From positions 62,001 through 126,000 of the forward strand of contig JAGNJW010000006.1 in NCBI GenBank assembly GCA_018000455.1: a stretch of DNA of 64,000 nt, in the 5' to 3' direction. This DNA comes from Acidobacteriota bacterium. Lineage in GTDB: Bacteria; Acidobacteriota; Vicinamibacteria; Vicinamibacterales; UBA2999. Every line of letters begins with the position of its first letter. Positions within the stretch are counted from its first letter, which is position 1. Of the stretch, positions 27,782 to 36,379 are shown piece after piece. Position numbers and translations under genes: made by a program. Under the pieces are notes generated by a model. It saw only the letters and a list, made by a program, of their open reading frames with translations, was not told the origin of the DNA and made no database searches.

Positions 27782-29131
27782 TCAGATGCCTGGGGACTTC
27801 TTGTCGATGTTGCCCGACCAGAGGTATTCCTGCGTTTCCTTGACGATGATGCCGCTCAGCGCCAGCAGCGAGATCAGGTTCGGCACGGCCATCAGCCCGT
27901 TGGCCACGTCCGAGAAGCTCCACACCGCTTGCAGCGTCGACACCGAACCGACGAAGACGGCGGCGATCCACACCACGCGGTAGAGCGTGTTGATCGGCCG
28001 GCCGAACAGATACTCTGCAGCGACCTCACCGTAGTAGGCCCAGCCGAGAATCGTGGAGAAGCCGAAGGTGAACATGCCGATCGTCAGCACCCAATTGCCC
28101 ACCACCGGCAGGTCGCTGAACGCCCGTTGGGTGATCTCGGCGCCGACCAGCCCCTCCGACCAGCCACCGGAGTTCACGACCACGATGCCGGTCAGGGCGC
28201 AGACCACGACCGTGTCCCAGAAGGTACCGGTCGAAGAGACCAGCGCCTGCCGCACGGGATTGCGCGTCTGGGCGGCGGCAGCCACGATCGGCGCGCTGCC
28301 CAGGCCCGACTCGTTCGAGAAGAGCCCTCGCGCGATGCCGAACCGCATCGCCTCGCGGACGCCGGCGCCCATGAAGCCGCCGAGGGCAGCGTGGCCCGAG
28401 AAGGCGGAGTTCACGATGAGCGCGATGGTGCCCGGCACGCGGTCGATGTGCATCACGATGAGCACGAGGCAGCCGAGCACGTAGAACACCGCCATGGCCG
28501 GCACCAGCCGCTCGCATACGCCGGCAATCGACTTGATGCCGCCGAGCACGACGACGGTCGTGAGCGTGGCCATCACCACACCGGTCAGCCAGGTGGGAAC
28601 CCCGAACGTGGCGTTGGCCATCGACGAGATCGAGTTGGCCTGTGTCATGCACCCGATGCCGAAGGCGGCCACCGCGGTCAGGAGCGCGAACGTCTTGCCG
28701 AGCGCCTTGCTGCCCAGGCCACGTTCGAGCGCGTACATCGGCCCGCCCGCCATGGTGCCGTCTGCGGCCTTCACCCGGTACTTCACGGCCAGCACGGCTT
28801 CGGCGTATTTCGTCGAGATGCCGAAGACGCCGGTGAGCCACATCCACAGCACCGCGCCCGGCCCGCCGGCCGCGACCGCCGTTGCCACGCCGACGATGTT
28901 GCCGGTGCCGATGGTGGCGGCCAGAGCCGTTGTGAGCGCCCCGAACTGGCTGACGTCGCCGTCGCCGTCCTTGTCCTTCGCCACCGACAGCCTGATCGCC
29001 AACGGGATGAATCGCTGGATGAACTTGAGCCGGAACGTGAGGAAGAGGTGCGTGCCGAAGAGCAGGATGAGGAGCGGGGGACCCCAGACGAGGTCGCTGG
29101 CCTGGGCCAGGAGGACTTCGAGGCTTTGCAT
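27782..29131 (-). CDS. AGCS-family sodium:amino acid symporter
   Basis: 449 residues, a multi-pass inner-membrane transporter of the alanine/glycine:cation symporter family. Signatures: GALTTALAATIGTGNIVGVATA (about 65-86), KYAEAVLAVKYR, GGPMYALERGLG, and GIARGLFSNESGLGSAPI. It imports alanine, glycine or D-alanine with sodium. The GrdB-like selenoprotein gene follows 45 bp downstream in the same direction. Starts 8 nt after a TACACT box. Confidence 0.95.
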   Translation of the reverse strand: MQSLEVLLAQASDLVWGPPLLILLFGTHLFLTFRLKFIQRFIPLAIRLSVAKDKDGDGDVSQFGALTTALAATIGTGNIVGVATAVAAGGPGAVLWMWLTGVFGISTKYAEAVLAVKYRVKAADGTMAGGPMYALERGLGSKALGKTFALLTAVAAFGIGCMTQANSISSMANATFGVPTWLTGVVMATLTTVVVLGGIKSIAGVCERLVPAMAVFYVLGCLVLIVMHIDRVPGTIALIVNSAFSGHAALGGFMGAGVREAMRFGIARGLFSNESGLGSAPIVAAAAQTRNPVRQALVSSTGTFWDTVVVCALTGIVVVNSGGWSEGLVGAEITQRAFSDLPVVGNWVLTIGMFTFGFSTILGWAYYGEVAAEYLFGRPINTLYRVVWIAAVFVGSVSTLQAVWSFSDVANGLMAVPNLISLLALSGIIVKETQEYLWSGNIDKKSPGI

Positions 29132-29139
29132 GGCGGTGC

Positions 29140-29145
29140 AGTGTA
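29140..29145 (-). promoter_or_regulatory. -10 box TACACT of the AGCS transporter gene
   Basis: On the minus strand TACACT ends 8 nt before the ATG at 29131, suggesting a nearly leaderless transcript. Divergent from the kinase promoter. Confidence 0.4.
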
Positions 29146-29181
29146 GCAGCCTTTGGGGTCGGGTCCGCCTCGACCCGTCGC

Positions 29182-29187
29182 TATAAT
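29182..29187 (+). promoter_or_regulatory. Perfect -10 box TATAAT six bases before the kinase GTG start
   Basis: TATAAT ends 6 nt before the GTG at 29194. The expected transcription start falls on the start codon; no Shine-Dalgarno lies between. No good -35 at normal spacing is visible. Confidence 0.55.
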
Positions 29188-29193
29188 CCCCCC

Positions 29194-31767
29194 GTGCCCC
29201 TGCCCCCTGGTGCGCGCCTCGGCCCTTACGAGATCGTCGCGCCCCTCGGCACCGGCGCCATGGGCGAAGTCTTCCGCGCCCGCGATGGGCGGCTCGGCCG
29301 CGATGTCGCCATCAAGGTGCTGCCGCCGGCCTTCGCCGCCCGGCCCGACCGCCTGCGCCGCTTCGCGCAGGAAGCCCGTGCCGCCGCCGCTCTGTCGCAC
29401 CCCAACGTGCTGGCGGTCTTCGACGTGCACACCGAGGGCGAGGTGCCCTACGTCGTGTCCGAGCTGCTCGAGGGCCAGACGCTGCGCGAGGCGGTGATGC
29501 GGGGACCGCTGCCCGTGCGGCGGGCCATCGACGTGGCCGTGCAGATCGCTTCCGGCCTGGCCGCGGCGCACCAGAAGGGCATCGTGCATCGTGACGTCAA
29601 GCCCGCGAACATCTTCCTGACCTCCGATGGCCATGCCAAGGTGCTCGACTTCGGCCTGGCCCGCATCGCGGAGCCGGGCGACACCGACGCGGTGTCGACC
29701 AATCTGAACGACGACCCCGCGACGACGCCAGGCGCCGTGCTCGGCACGGTGGGCTACATGGCGCCCGAGCAGGTGCGGGGCGAGGTCGTCGATGCGCGCG
29801 CCGACATCTTCGCGCTCGGCGCGGTCTGCTACGAGATGTTCTCCGGCCGTCGGGCCTTCACCGGCGAGACCTCGGTCGAGGTGATGGCGGCGATCGTGCG
29901 CAGCGATCCGCAGGAACTCCCGGCCAACGTCGTGCCGGCGCCGCTCGAGCGTGTCATCCGCCGCTGTCTCGAAAAGCAGCCGGGGCAGCGATTCCAGTCG
30001 GCCAGCGACGTGGCGTTCGCGCTCGAAGCCTTCGGCGCCGGCTCGCTCAGCGACCCTGCGGTCATCCTGCCGACGGCGTCCACGCCGTGGAGGCGGGTGG
30101 CGGCCGCCCTGGTCGGCGGTCTCGGGCTCGTAGTTGGCGCGCTGTGGCTGTGGCGTGCCGGGCCACCGGCCGACCCACCGCTCGTCGTCTACGAGGCCAA
30201 GACGTTCGATCGGCTGCCGGTGATGAACGCGCGCTTCATGCCCGACGGTCAGACGATCGTCTACAGCGCGGCGACGCAGGGTTTCGCCCCGGCCCTCTAC
30301 GTGGTTAGTGCCACGGCCGAAGCACCCGAGCCGCTCGGTCTCAGCGACACGCACCTGCTGTCGGTGTCGAGCAAGGGCGAGCTGGCCCTCATCGTCAACG
30401 CCCGCTACCAGGGGCAACGCTTGTATTCCGGAACGCTGGCGCGCATGACGCTCGGCAGCACGCCACGCGCCATGCTCGAGGGCGTGCGCGAAGCCGACTG
30501 GGGACCCGACGGCGACTCGATGGCCATCGTGCGCGACCTCGGTACCGGCCGCGATCGCCTGGAGTTTCCGATTGGCACCACGCTCTACGAAGCGAACGGC
30601 TACCTGAGCGACCCGCGGGTGTCGCCCGACGGCTCGACGGTGGCGTTCCTCGCCCACCAGTGGCGTTTCGACGACCGCGGCGTGGTCATGGTGGTGGATC
30701 GTCAGGGCACCGTCACGACCCTGACGGGCGAACTGTGGTCCATCGAGGGCCTGGCGTGGAGCGCCGACGGCTCGCGGTTGGTGTTCTCGGGCAACGAGGC
30801 CGGTGGCAGCATGATGCAGCCGATGTCGGTCAGCCCGTCGGGTGGCGATCGCTTCCGGACCGTGCTGAGCGTACCCGGCCGCCTCATCGTGCACGACATC
30901 GCACGAGATGGCCGGTGGCTGGTCGTGCGGGAGGACCTGGCGCTCGGCGTACGAGCCCGTGTGCCCGGCAGCGATGGCGAGCGGGAGCTGTCGTGGCTCG
31001 GGTCGTCGAACGCGCGCGGACTGTCGGCCGACGGGCAGTGGATGCTGATGGTCGATGTGGGGATGCGCAGCGGGCCCACCTACGGGGTGGTGCTCCGCAA
31101 GACCGATGGCACTCAAGCCGTGCGCCTCGGTGCCGGCAGCGCGCAGCAGCTCTCGCCCGATGGCGCCTGGGCTGCGGCCATCATCGCCTCGCCGCCCGAG
31201 CTGGTGCTGTATCCCACCGGCGCAGGCAGCCCCGTGCGCCTGGCGGGCGGACATCTCACTCGACTCATCTCCGCCGAGTGGTTTCCCGACAACCGCACGC
31301 TGCTCGTCTGCGGCGCCGAAGCGTCGAGCGTGCCGCGGTGCTACCGGCAGGAGATGGCGGGCGCCACGCCCACGCCGGTCACGGATGAGGGCGAGTTGGC
31401 CACGCTGGCGCCCAACGGCACGACCTTGCTCATCACCCGGGCCGACGGATCGTTTCACGTCCGATCGATCGATGGGGGCACGCCTCGTGCTCTCCCCGCG
31501 CTCACGCCAGGCGACCGCGTCGTCGGATGGTCGCGCGACAGTCAGCGCGTCTACGTGCAGCACGGCTCCGAGGCGCCCGCAGCGGTTGAGCGCATCGATC
31601 TCGCGACGGGCGTGCGCACCGTCGTCAGGACGCTGGCCTCGGCCAGCTTCGGCTCGGCCGTCAGTGTGATCGTCGCCGACTGGATCGACGACGGCCGCTG
31701 GTACGCCTACAACTACAGCACCGTGCCGTCGATTCTCTTCGCCGTTACCGGCGCGTCGCCCCGCTGA
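29194..31767 (+). CDS. Membrane Ser/Thr protein kinase with extracytoplasmic propeller
   Basis: 857 residues from GTG 29194. Residues 11-275 are a complete PknB-type kinase: glycine loop GTGAMGEVF (19-27), K41, HRDVKPAN (132-139, catalytic D134), DFG (152-154), APE (190-192). One membrane helix at about 302-320 follows. The rest (330-857) is a TolB/WD40-type propeller with repeats such as RFMPDGQTIVYS and AWSADGSRLVFSGN, which should sense a signal outside the cytoplasm. This receptor-kinase layout is abundant in Acidobacteriota. It is convergent with the caspase-STAND gene (20-bp gap); a functional link is possible but not shown. Confidence 0.95.
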   Translation: MPLPPGARLGPYEIVAPLGTGAMGEVFRARDGRLGRDVAIKVLPPAFAARPDRLRRFAQEARAAAALSHPNVLAVFDVHTEGEVPYVVSELLEGQTLREAVMRGPLPVRRAIDVAVQIASGLAAAHQKGIVHRDVKPANIFLTSDGHAKVLDFGLARIAEPGDTDAVSTNLNDDPATTPGAVLGTVGYMAPEQVRGEVVDARADIFALGAVCYEMFSGRRAFTGETSVEVMAAIVRSDPQELPANVVPAPLERVIRRCLEKQPGQRFQSASDVAFALEAFGAGSLSDPAVILPTASTPWRRVAAALVGGLGLVVGALWLWRAGPPADPPLVVYEAKTFDRLPVMNARFMPDGQTIVYSAATQGFAPALYVVSATAEAPEPLGLSDTHLLSVSSKGELALIVNARYQGQRLYSGTLARMTLGSTPRAMLEGVREADWGPDGDSMAIVRDLGTGRDRLEFPIGTTLYEANGYLSDPRVSPDGSTVAFLAHQWRFDDRGVVMVVDRQGTVTTLTGELWSIEGLAWSADGSRLVFSGNEAGGSMMQPMSVSPSGGDRFRTVLSVPGRLIVHDIARDGRWLVVREDLALGVRARVPGSDGERELSWLGSSNARGLSADGQWMLMVDVGMRSGPTYGVVLRKTDGTQAVRLGAGSAQQLSPDGAWAAAIIASPPELVLYPTGAGSPVRLAGGHLTRLISAEWFPDNRTLLVCGAEASSVPRCYRQEMAGATPTPVTDEGELATLAPNGTTLLITRADGSFHVRSIDGGTPRALPALTPGDRVVGWSRDSQRVYVQHGSEAPAAVERIDLATGVRTVVRTLASASFGSAVSVIVADWIDDGRWYAYNYSTVPSILFAVTGASPR

Positions 31768-31787
31768 CTCAGTGGGTCAGCGGGCGG

Positions 31788-34700
31788 TCACGGCAGGTCG
31801 AGCAGCGGGATCGGCTGCTGCCCGTTGGCCTGGAAGGCGTCGAGCGTGAACTTGAAGCCGAACGGCTGGCCGAGCTCGTCGGCGGCATAGGGCGTATCCG
31901 GGCCCTGGTCGGCATACGACCAGCCCAGTCCGCCCACCAGTAGTCCGCCCCCCTCCTTGACGAAGCGCTCGATGACGGGCACGTGGCGGGCGGCGAAGTC
32001 GGGCGGCGGCTCCCAGTCACTGGCGTACCACAGCACCGACGCGCAGCGCAGGTCGGCCGCGAGGGAGTCTGGCGTGACCACCAGGAACGTCCAGCCGCGT
32101 CGATCGATGAACTGCCTGACGGAGGTCAACTGGAACTCGCGCAGAAACGTGCCCTCCCAGAACGCGATCGTCGTGGTGGCCGGGCACCCCTCCTCGGCAC
32201 CCGCGTCGTCGAGCCAGCGCAGCGCGTTCTCCGCGAACACCAGGTTGTCGGCGCCGAGGCCGCTGATCTCGTCGTCGCGCGTCAGGCCGTCCTGCGCGTA
32301 GACCAGCACGTGGCCGGCACCGTAGTCGCGGGCGGCGATGAAGTCGCGCGACTCCTTGTCGTCCGGGCCCACGAGGTTCTGCACCTCGCCGGGCATCCGG
32401 GCGATCGAGAACCAGGCGCCGGCGTCGCCGTCTCCGGCCGGCGCGCTGTCACACATGCCGTGCACGCAGACGCTGCCGGCATTGCCCGACTTCATGTAGA
32501 GCTTCAGCGATGAGAACAGACTGCGGACGGCCCGTTCCTTCTCGCGTTCGGCGCGTTCGGCGGCAGCCACGGCGGCCTGTTCCTGCCTGAGGGCCTCTTC
32601 GGCGTTCTGGCTCGCCTGCACGCCGAAGATCAGACTGGCGACGCCCAGCACGGCGATGGCGATCGTGACCGCGATGGCGGCCCAGCGGGCGCGGCGTCGG
32701 CCGCGGACGCTCCGCTCGGCGAACATCAGCTCGTGCCGGTTGAGCCACGGCGCCCGCGCGCGCACGAGCGGCGACAGCATGGCGCTGCGCGCGCTGTCGC
32801 TCCAGAGCAACCCCCGTCGGGCGGTGCGATCTTCGGCCCGCGCCCATTCCAGGGCCGCCACCGACAGCTTCTGGCGAGTCGCCAGCGGCACCGCATCGGC
32901 GCTCACCTGATGGATCCAGACGATCAGGCGGCCCCAGCCGCGCACCAGCGCGTCGTGGGCCGGCTCCGCATAGCCCTCGCCGTCGGTCTCCTTACCCTCC
33001 ACGACCAGCCGGGCCGCGGTCAGCCGGCGCAGCACGTCTTGCACGCGTGTCCCCTCGGCGGCGTCAGTGAACTCGAGCTCCGCGTCGCTCACCCGACGCT
33101 TGGCCAGGCTGCCCGCGCCGCCGCTGACCATGCGCAGCATCAGGCGCTGCATCGACCCGCGGTGAGCTTGGTCTAGGGCGTCGTACTCGGCGTCGGCGCG
33201 CGACCTGAGGGCGCCGACAACACCGCCGAGTGCGTCGTAGTCTTGGCGCGTCAACGCGCGATCGGATGACTGACGGGTGACGTATCGCACATACATCTCG
33301 CTCAGCGCGAACGACAGCAGCGGCAGGCCTCCGGGCGTATTGGCGACGTCGTCGAGCAGGGTGTCGACGAGCGTCGCCGGGTCGAAGTACAGCACCCGCG
33401 TGGAGGCGGGCTGCTCGATGACGGCCTTGAGATCGGCACGGCTCATTGGCGGCACGACGTAGCGCGCGTCCTTCCACCGCGCTGCGAGAGCCGACCGGTC
33501 GAACTGCGGCTCGAAGTCGGTGCGCAGGGTCAGGGCGACGGTGACGCGCCCGGGATGGGCGTCCAGCAGCCCGGCCAGCAACTGCATGACCGCCTCTTTC
33601 GCGGCGGCCGCCTTCGCCATCGTGACCAGTTCCTCACACTGATCGACAACGACGAGCAGACGACGCTCAGGATTGACGCGGCACCACGCTGCGACAGCCG
33701 CGGCGATGCCCTCGGCACCGGCCGGCATGGCCCCCGGCGCCAGCGTGGCGACCGCCGCCGCCAGAGCGTCGAGCGGCGCCGTGCCGGGGCGAACCACCGG
33801 CAGCAATTGCCAGCCGCGGTCGGCGTCCAGCCGTGGCAGCACGCCGGCTTTCAGCAGGCTTGATTTCCCCGTGCCGGACGACCCGAGCACGGCCACGAAG
33901 GGCTTGGTAAAGATGGCCGTCTGCAGGGCGGCGATGGCCGCCTCGCGGCCGAAGAACAGATTCGCGTCGGCGCGATCGTAGGCGGCCAGGCCTCGCCACG
34001 GGTTGGCATCGAAGGTCAACGGCGGTGCTGGCGGCAGCGAGATGTCGCGGCCGGGCGCGAAGAAGATGAACTCACCCTTCTCATGCTTGTTCAGCGGAAA
34101 GAGGCGCGGCGTCTGGCGCGTGCCGGCCTCGATGGCCGCCGTCTGCAGGCGTTCTTCGATGTAGAGGTAGAGTTCGGTCGCCGTGATCACGCCGTCACCA
34201 CCGGCCCTCGGCACGACGTCCCCGGCACCTTCGAGCGCCTCGAACAGGGCGAGGGCGAACGGCGAGTGGCCACCCTGGTCGGCGCGGCTACCGAGCGAGC
34301 CGCCACTCAACTGGTCGAGCGCCTTCTGGTCCTGCGAGGCTGAGGTGATGACCTGCCACGCCGGATCCCTCACGAAGCGGTCATAGCGCTCCTGATGGAT
34401 CACCTCGGGCAGCGGCGTGAAGCTGCGCGTCGTGCTCCAGCGAAAGGCGCCGGAGAAGCACGAATCGAGGATGACCAGCATGTGGCGGCAGCTGAGCGCC
34501 ATGATGGCGTCGTGTACGAGCGGCATGTGCAGGAAGGTCGAGGGGTCGCCGCTCTTCGCGTCTTGCGGCAGCAGGTAGCCGTTGGGACCCTGATCGCCGT
34601 CGAGCGGCAGTCCGTGACCGGCGAAGTAGAAGCACACGCGGTCGTCAACGCCGACGCGGGCCGGCAGGTCTTCCTTCAGCAGGCGGACGATTCGCGCCTG

Positions 34701-34880
34701 GCTCGCGTCGGCCTCGACGAGCATCATCACTTCGTAGCCGTGCTGTGTGCGGAGGATCTCGCCCACCCGTGTGGCGTCGTTCACAGCCGTCCGGAGCGGC
34801 GGAATGCCGTGGCCGTAGGCATTGATGCCGATGACGGCGGCAACCGAGCGGCGAAAAGGCGGTAGCGGGGCGGTGGACAT
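31788..34880 (-). CDS. Caspase domain - STAND NTPase - TM - amidotransferase-like protein
   Basis: 1030 residues; ATG 34880 starts just before the caspase fold. Domains: caspase-like peptidase C14 (10-275) with the His/Cys dyad H89 (FYFAGHG) and C141 (VILDSCFSG); nSTAND1-type NTPase (about 295-650) opened by NPWRGLAAYDRADANLFFGRE, Walker A GSSGTGKS (333-340), Walker B LLVVVDQCEE (409-418); a membrane helix at 733-755; a short helical segment; then a C-terminal domain like DUF4350/GATase1 folds (PVIERFVKEGGGLLVGGLGWSY). The NTPase probably gates the protease. Caspase-STAND fusions are proposed conflict or regulated cell-death systems. It is divergent from a small Lys-rich gene. Confidence 0.9.
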   Translation of the reverse strand: MSTAPLPPFRRSVAAVIGINAYGHGIPPLRTAVNDATRVGEILRTQHGYEVMMLVEADASQARIVRLLKEDLPARVGVDDRVCFYFAGHGLPLDGDQGPNGYLLPQDAKSGDPSTFLHMPLVHDAIMALSCRHMLVILDSCFSGAFRWSTTRSFTPLPEVIHQERYDRFVRDPAWQVITSASQDQKALDQLSGGSLGSRADQGGHSPFALALFEALEGAGDVVPRAGGDGVITATELYLYIEERLQTAAIEAGTRQTPRLFPLNKHEKGEFIFFAPGRDISLPPAPPLTFDANPWRGLAAYDRADANLFFGREAAIAALQTAIFTKPFVAVLGSSGTGKSSLLKAGVLPRLDADRGWQLLPVVRPGTAPLDALAAAVATLAPGAMPAGAEGIAAAVAAWCRVNPERRLLVVVDQCEELVTMAKAAAAKEAVMQLLAGLLDAHPGRVTVALTLRTDFEPQFDRSALAARWKDARYVVPPMSRADLKAVIEQPASTRVLYFDPATLVDTLLDDVANTPGGLPLLSFALSEMYVRYVTRQSSDRALTRQDYDALGGVVGALRSRADAEYDALDQAHRGSMQRLMLRMVSGGAGSLAKRRVSDAELEFTDAAEGTRVQDVLRRLTAARLVVEGKETDGEGYAEPAHDALVRGWGRLIVWIHQVSADAVPLATRQKLSVAALEWARAEDRTARRGLLWSDSARSAMLSPLVRARAPWLNRHELMFAERSVRGRRRARWAAIAVTIAIAVLGVASLIFGVQASQNAEEALRQEQAAVAAAERAEREKERAVRSLFSSLKLYMKSGNAGSVCVHGMCDSAPAGDGDAGAWFSIARMPGEVQNLVGPDDKESRDFIAARDYGAGHVLVYAQDGLTRDDEISGLGADNLVFAENALRWLDDAGAEEGCPATTTIAFWEGTFLREFQLTSVRQFIDRRGWTFLVVTPDSLAADLRCASVLWYASDWEPPPDFAARHVPVIERFVKEGGGLLVGGLGWSYADQGPDTPYAADELGQPFGFKFTLDAFQANGQQPIPLLDLP

Positions 34881-34926
34881 GCCCCGATGCTCGGGCCGCG
34901 GCCCCGGCAAGTCAAAGCGTTTCTGT

Positions 34927-34932
34927 TACACT
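34927..34932 (+). promoter_or_regulatory. Candidate -10 box TACACT for the Lys-rich peptide gene
   Basis: TACACT lies 51 nt before the ATG at 34984, within the 103-bp divergent gap. No clear -35. Confidence 0.3.
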
Positions 34933-34983
34933 CGCGCCCGACTCGGACCCGTTGAGGTCCACTCAACCGAAGGAGCAGACAGC

Positions 34984-35091
34984 ATGCCGAAAGCCGACAA
35001 GCCGCGAGGGATGGCGATCAAACGTGGTGGGGCCGTCACTGCGACGAAGGTCGTGAAGAAGGCCGCGAAGAAGGCAGCGAAGAAGCGGTAG
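34984..35091 (+). CDS. 35-residue Lys/Ala-rich basic peptide
   Basis: ATG 34984 is preceded at 8 nt by a perfect AAGGAG (34970-34975), strong support for translation. The product has MPKADKPRGMAIKRGG then a tail of KKAAKK repeats (from about residue 25), like the C-terminal tails of bacterial histone-H1-like or HU-like proteins. It could bind nucleic acid or membranes. It lies between the caspase-STAND gene (divergent) and the clostripain-like gene (convergent, stops 3 bp apart). Nothing proves a link to the proteases. Confidence 0.6.
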   Translation: MPKADKPRGMAIKRGGAVTATKVVKKAAKKAAKKR

Positions 35092-35094
35092 GCC

Positions 35095-36357
35095 TCAGGC
35101 GTCCACGGGCAGCGGATCGAGCGCGATGCGCGGCCAGCCGGTGGCCCGCGACAGCGCCAGCGCCCGGTAGCGCGCTTGGTCCTCGGCGGCGGTCGCCTCG
35201 TCCGTTGCCTGCAAGTACGACTGCTCAAGATCTCGTGGCCGCACGGGCTTGTAGAAGAGCGCCGTGCCCTGATGGTCGGCGCTCTGAGCGCGGTGGAACC
35301 GGACGAGCCGCGAGCCAACGATTTCACCGAGCGCGGCGGCTGGCACGGCGACCGGATCGCCGGCCAGGGCGGCCAGCCGCGCGCACATCGTCGGTACGTC
35401 GAGGAGCGCCGGGTCTCCGGGCCTCGCGCTGTCTTCCGCGCTTCCCACGCGTGCGCCTTCGAGCGCCGCCGCGCAGGCCCGGGACCGCGCCGGGTCGCGC
35501 CTGGCGGCCTGCAGTGCCTCGACGAGCGCGGCGAGCGCGCGGGCCACCTCGTCCATGGTGTCGAGAGCCAGCAGCGAGTAGGGCACAGTGGCGAAGCCGC
35601 CGCGGTTCTTCGCGTCATCGAGGAACGTGGCGAGTGCCGTCGCCAGGCCCAGGCCGACCTCGACCGGGGAGGCATCCGGCCTGAGCGTGCGCATGAACTG
35701 CCGCCACGGCCACGTGCCGGTCGCGGGTGCCAGCGCTTGCGAGGCGAGCATGAACCCGGCGACATGCCGCAGCTGGTAGGCCGCTTCGAGACAGTTCATG
35801 TAGCAGTCGCGGAAGAGGACCACATCGGCGCGGCGGCCGCCGCGGAAGGCACCGGCCAGGTCGTTCAGCCGCATCGACTCCCGGGTGCGTTGTCCCGAGG
35901 TGGCATCGTTGAAGATGCCCATCGGGCCGGCCGCGTGTCCGAAGAACGAGACGAGGTAGCGCTCGGCCGGACACGCCTTCTGGCCGAAGCGCAGGAACTC
36001 CTGCAGGACGTCGGCCCGGGCGGCGTTCAGATCGACCCGTTCGCGCTGCAGCGTCACCGCGGCCGTGCCGGCACGGACGCCGTCCTTCACCTGCTTCCAC
36101 AGCTCGTGATTCTCTGGCCGGATGTCCTCGAACCCGCGGTCCTTCGGCTCCAACTGCTCGAGCGCGCCACGATACACGCCGCGGCGTCGCTTGAAATCCA
36201 CTTGCGCGGCGATGCTCACGCTGGTGAAGTCGGCGGCGTCACAGATGGCCTTGAGCTCGCGCCGTGCGGCGGTGTCGAGCGGGCCGGACGCATCCGGATC
36301 TTCGGCGATGGTGTAGGCCAGCACCGCCCAGGACTTCCGTGGGGTCACACCACGCAT
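35095..36357 (-). CDS. Clostripain-like (peptidase C11) cysteine protease
   Basis: 420 residues. The N-terminus KSWAVLAYTIAED matches the WTVLVYxxxD start of clostripain-family caspase-fold proteases. The dyad is probably H141 (SFFGHAAGP) and C185 (LFRDCYMNCLEAAYQLR), and the next segment (FMLASQALAPATGTWPW) is the usual C11 continuation. There is no signal peptide, whereas classical clostripains are secreted, so it should act in the cytoplasm. It lies 22 bp after the caspase-lipase gene, so they form a two-gene operon of clan CD proteases. Confidence 0.85.
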   Translation of the reverse strand: MRGVTPRKSWAVLAYTIAEDPDASGPLDTAARRELKAICDAADFTSVSIAAQVDFKRRRGVYRGALEQLEPKDRGFEDIRPENHELWKQVKDGVRAGTAAVTLQRERVDLNAARADVLQEFLRFGQKACPAERYLVSFFGHAAGPMGIFNDATSGQRTRESMRLNDLAGAFRGGRRADVVLFRDCYMNCLEAAYQLRHVAGFMLASQALAPATGTWPWRQFMRTLRPDASPVEVGLGLATALATFLDDAKNRGGFATVPYSLLALDTMDEVARALAALVEALQAARRDPARSRACAAALEGARVGSAEDSARPGDPALLDVPTMCARLAALAGDPVAVPAAALGEIVGSRLVRFHRAQSADHQGTALFYKPVRPRDLEQSYLQATDEATAAEDQARYRALALSRATGWPRIALDPLPVDA

Positions 36358-36379
36358 GGGTCACCTTCCCCCGCGCTTC

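Noticed and set aside
27012..27971. Reading the GrdB-like locus as two separate genes
   Set aside because: Each half alone lacks part of one continuous family domain and the second has no ribosome-binding site; only read-through at the UGA gives a complete protein.
28783..31563. 926-codon open frame on the minus strand across the kinase gene
   Set aside because: It is antisense to a fully recognisable kinase-propeller and its product is Arg/His/Gly-rich without any domain; long antisense frames are expected at this GC content.
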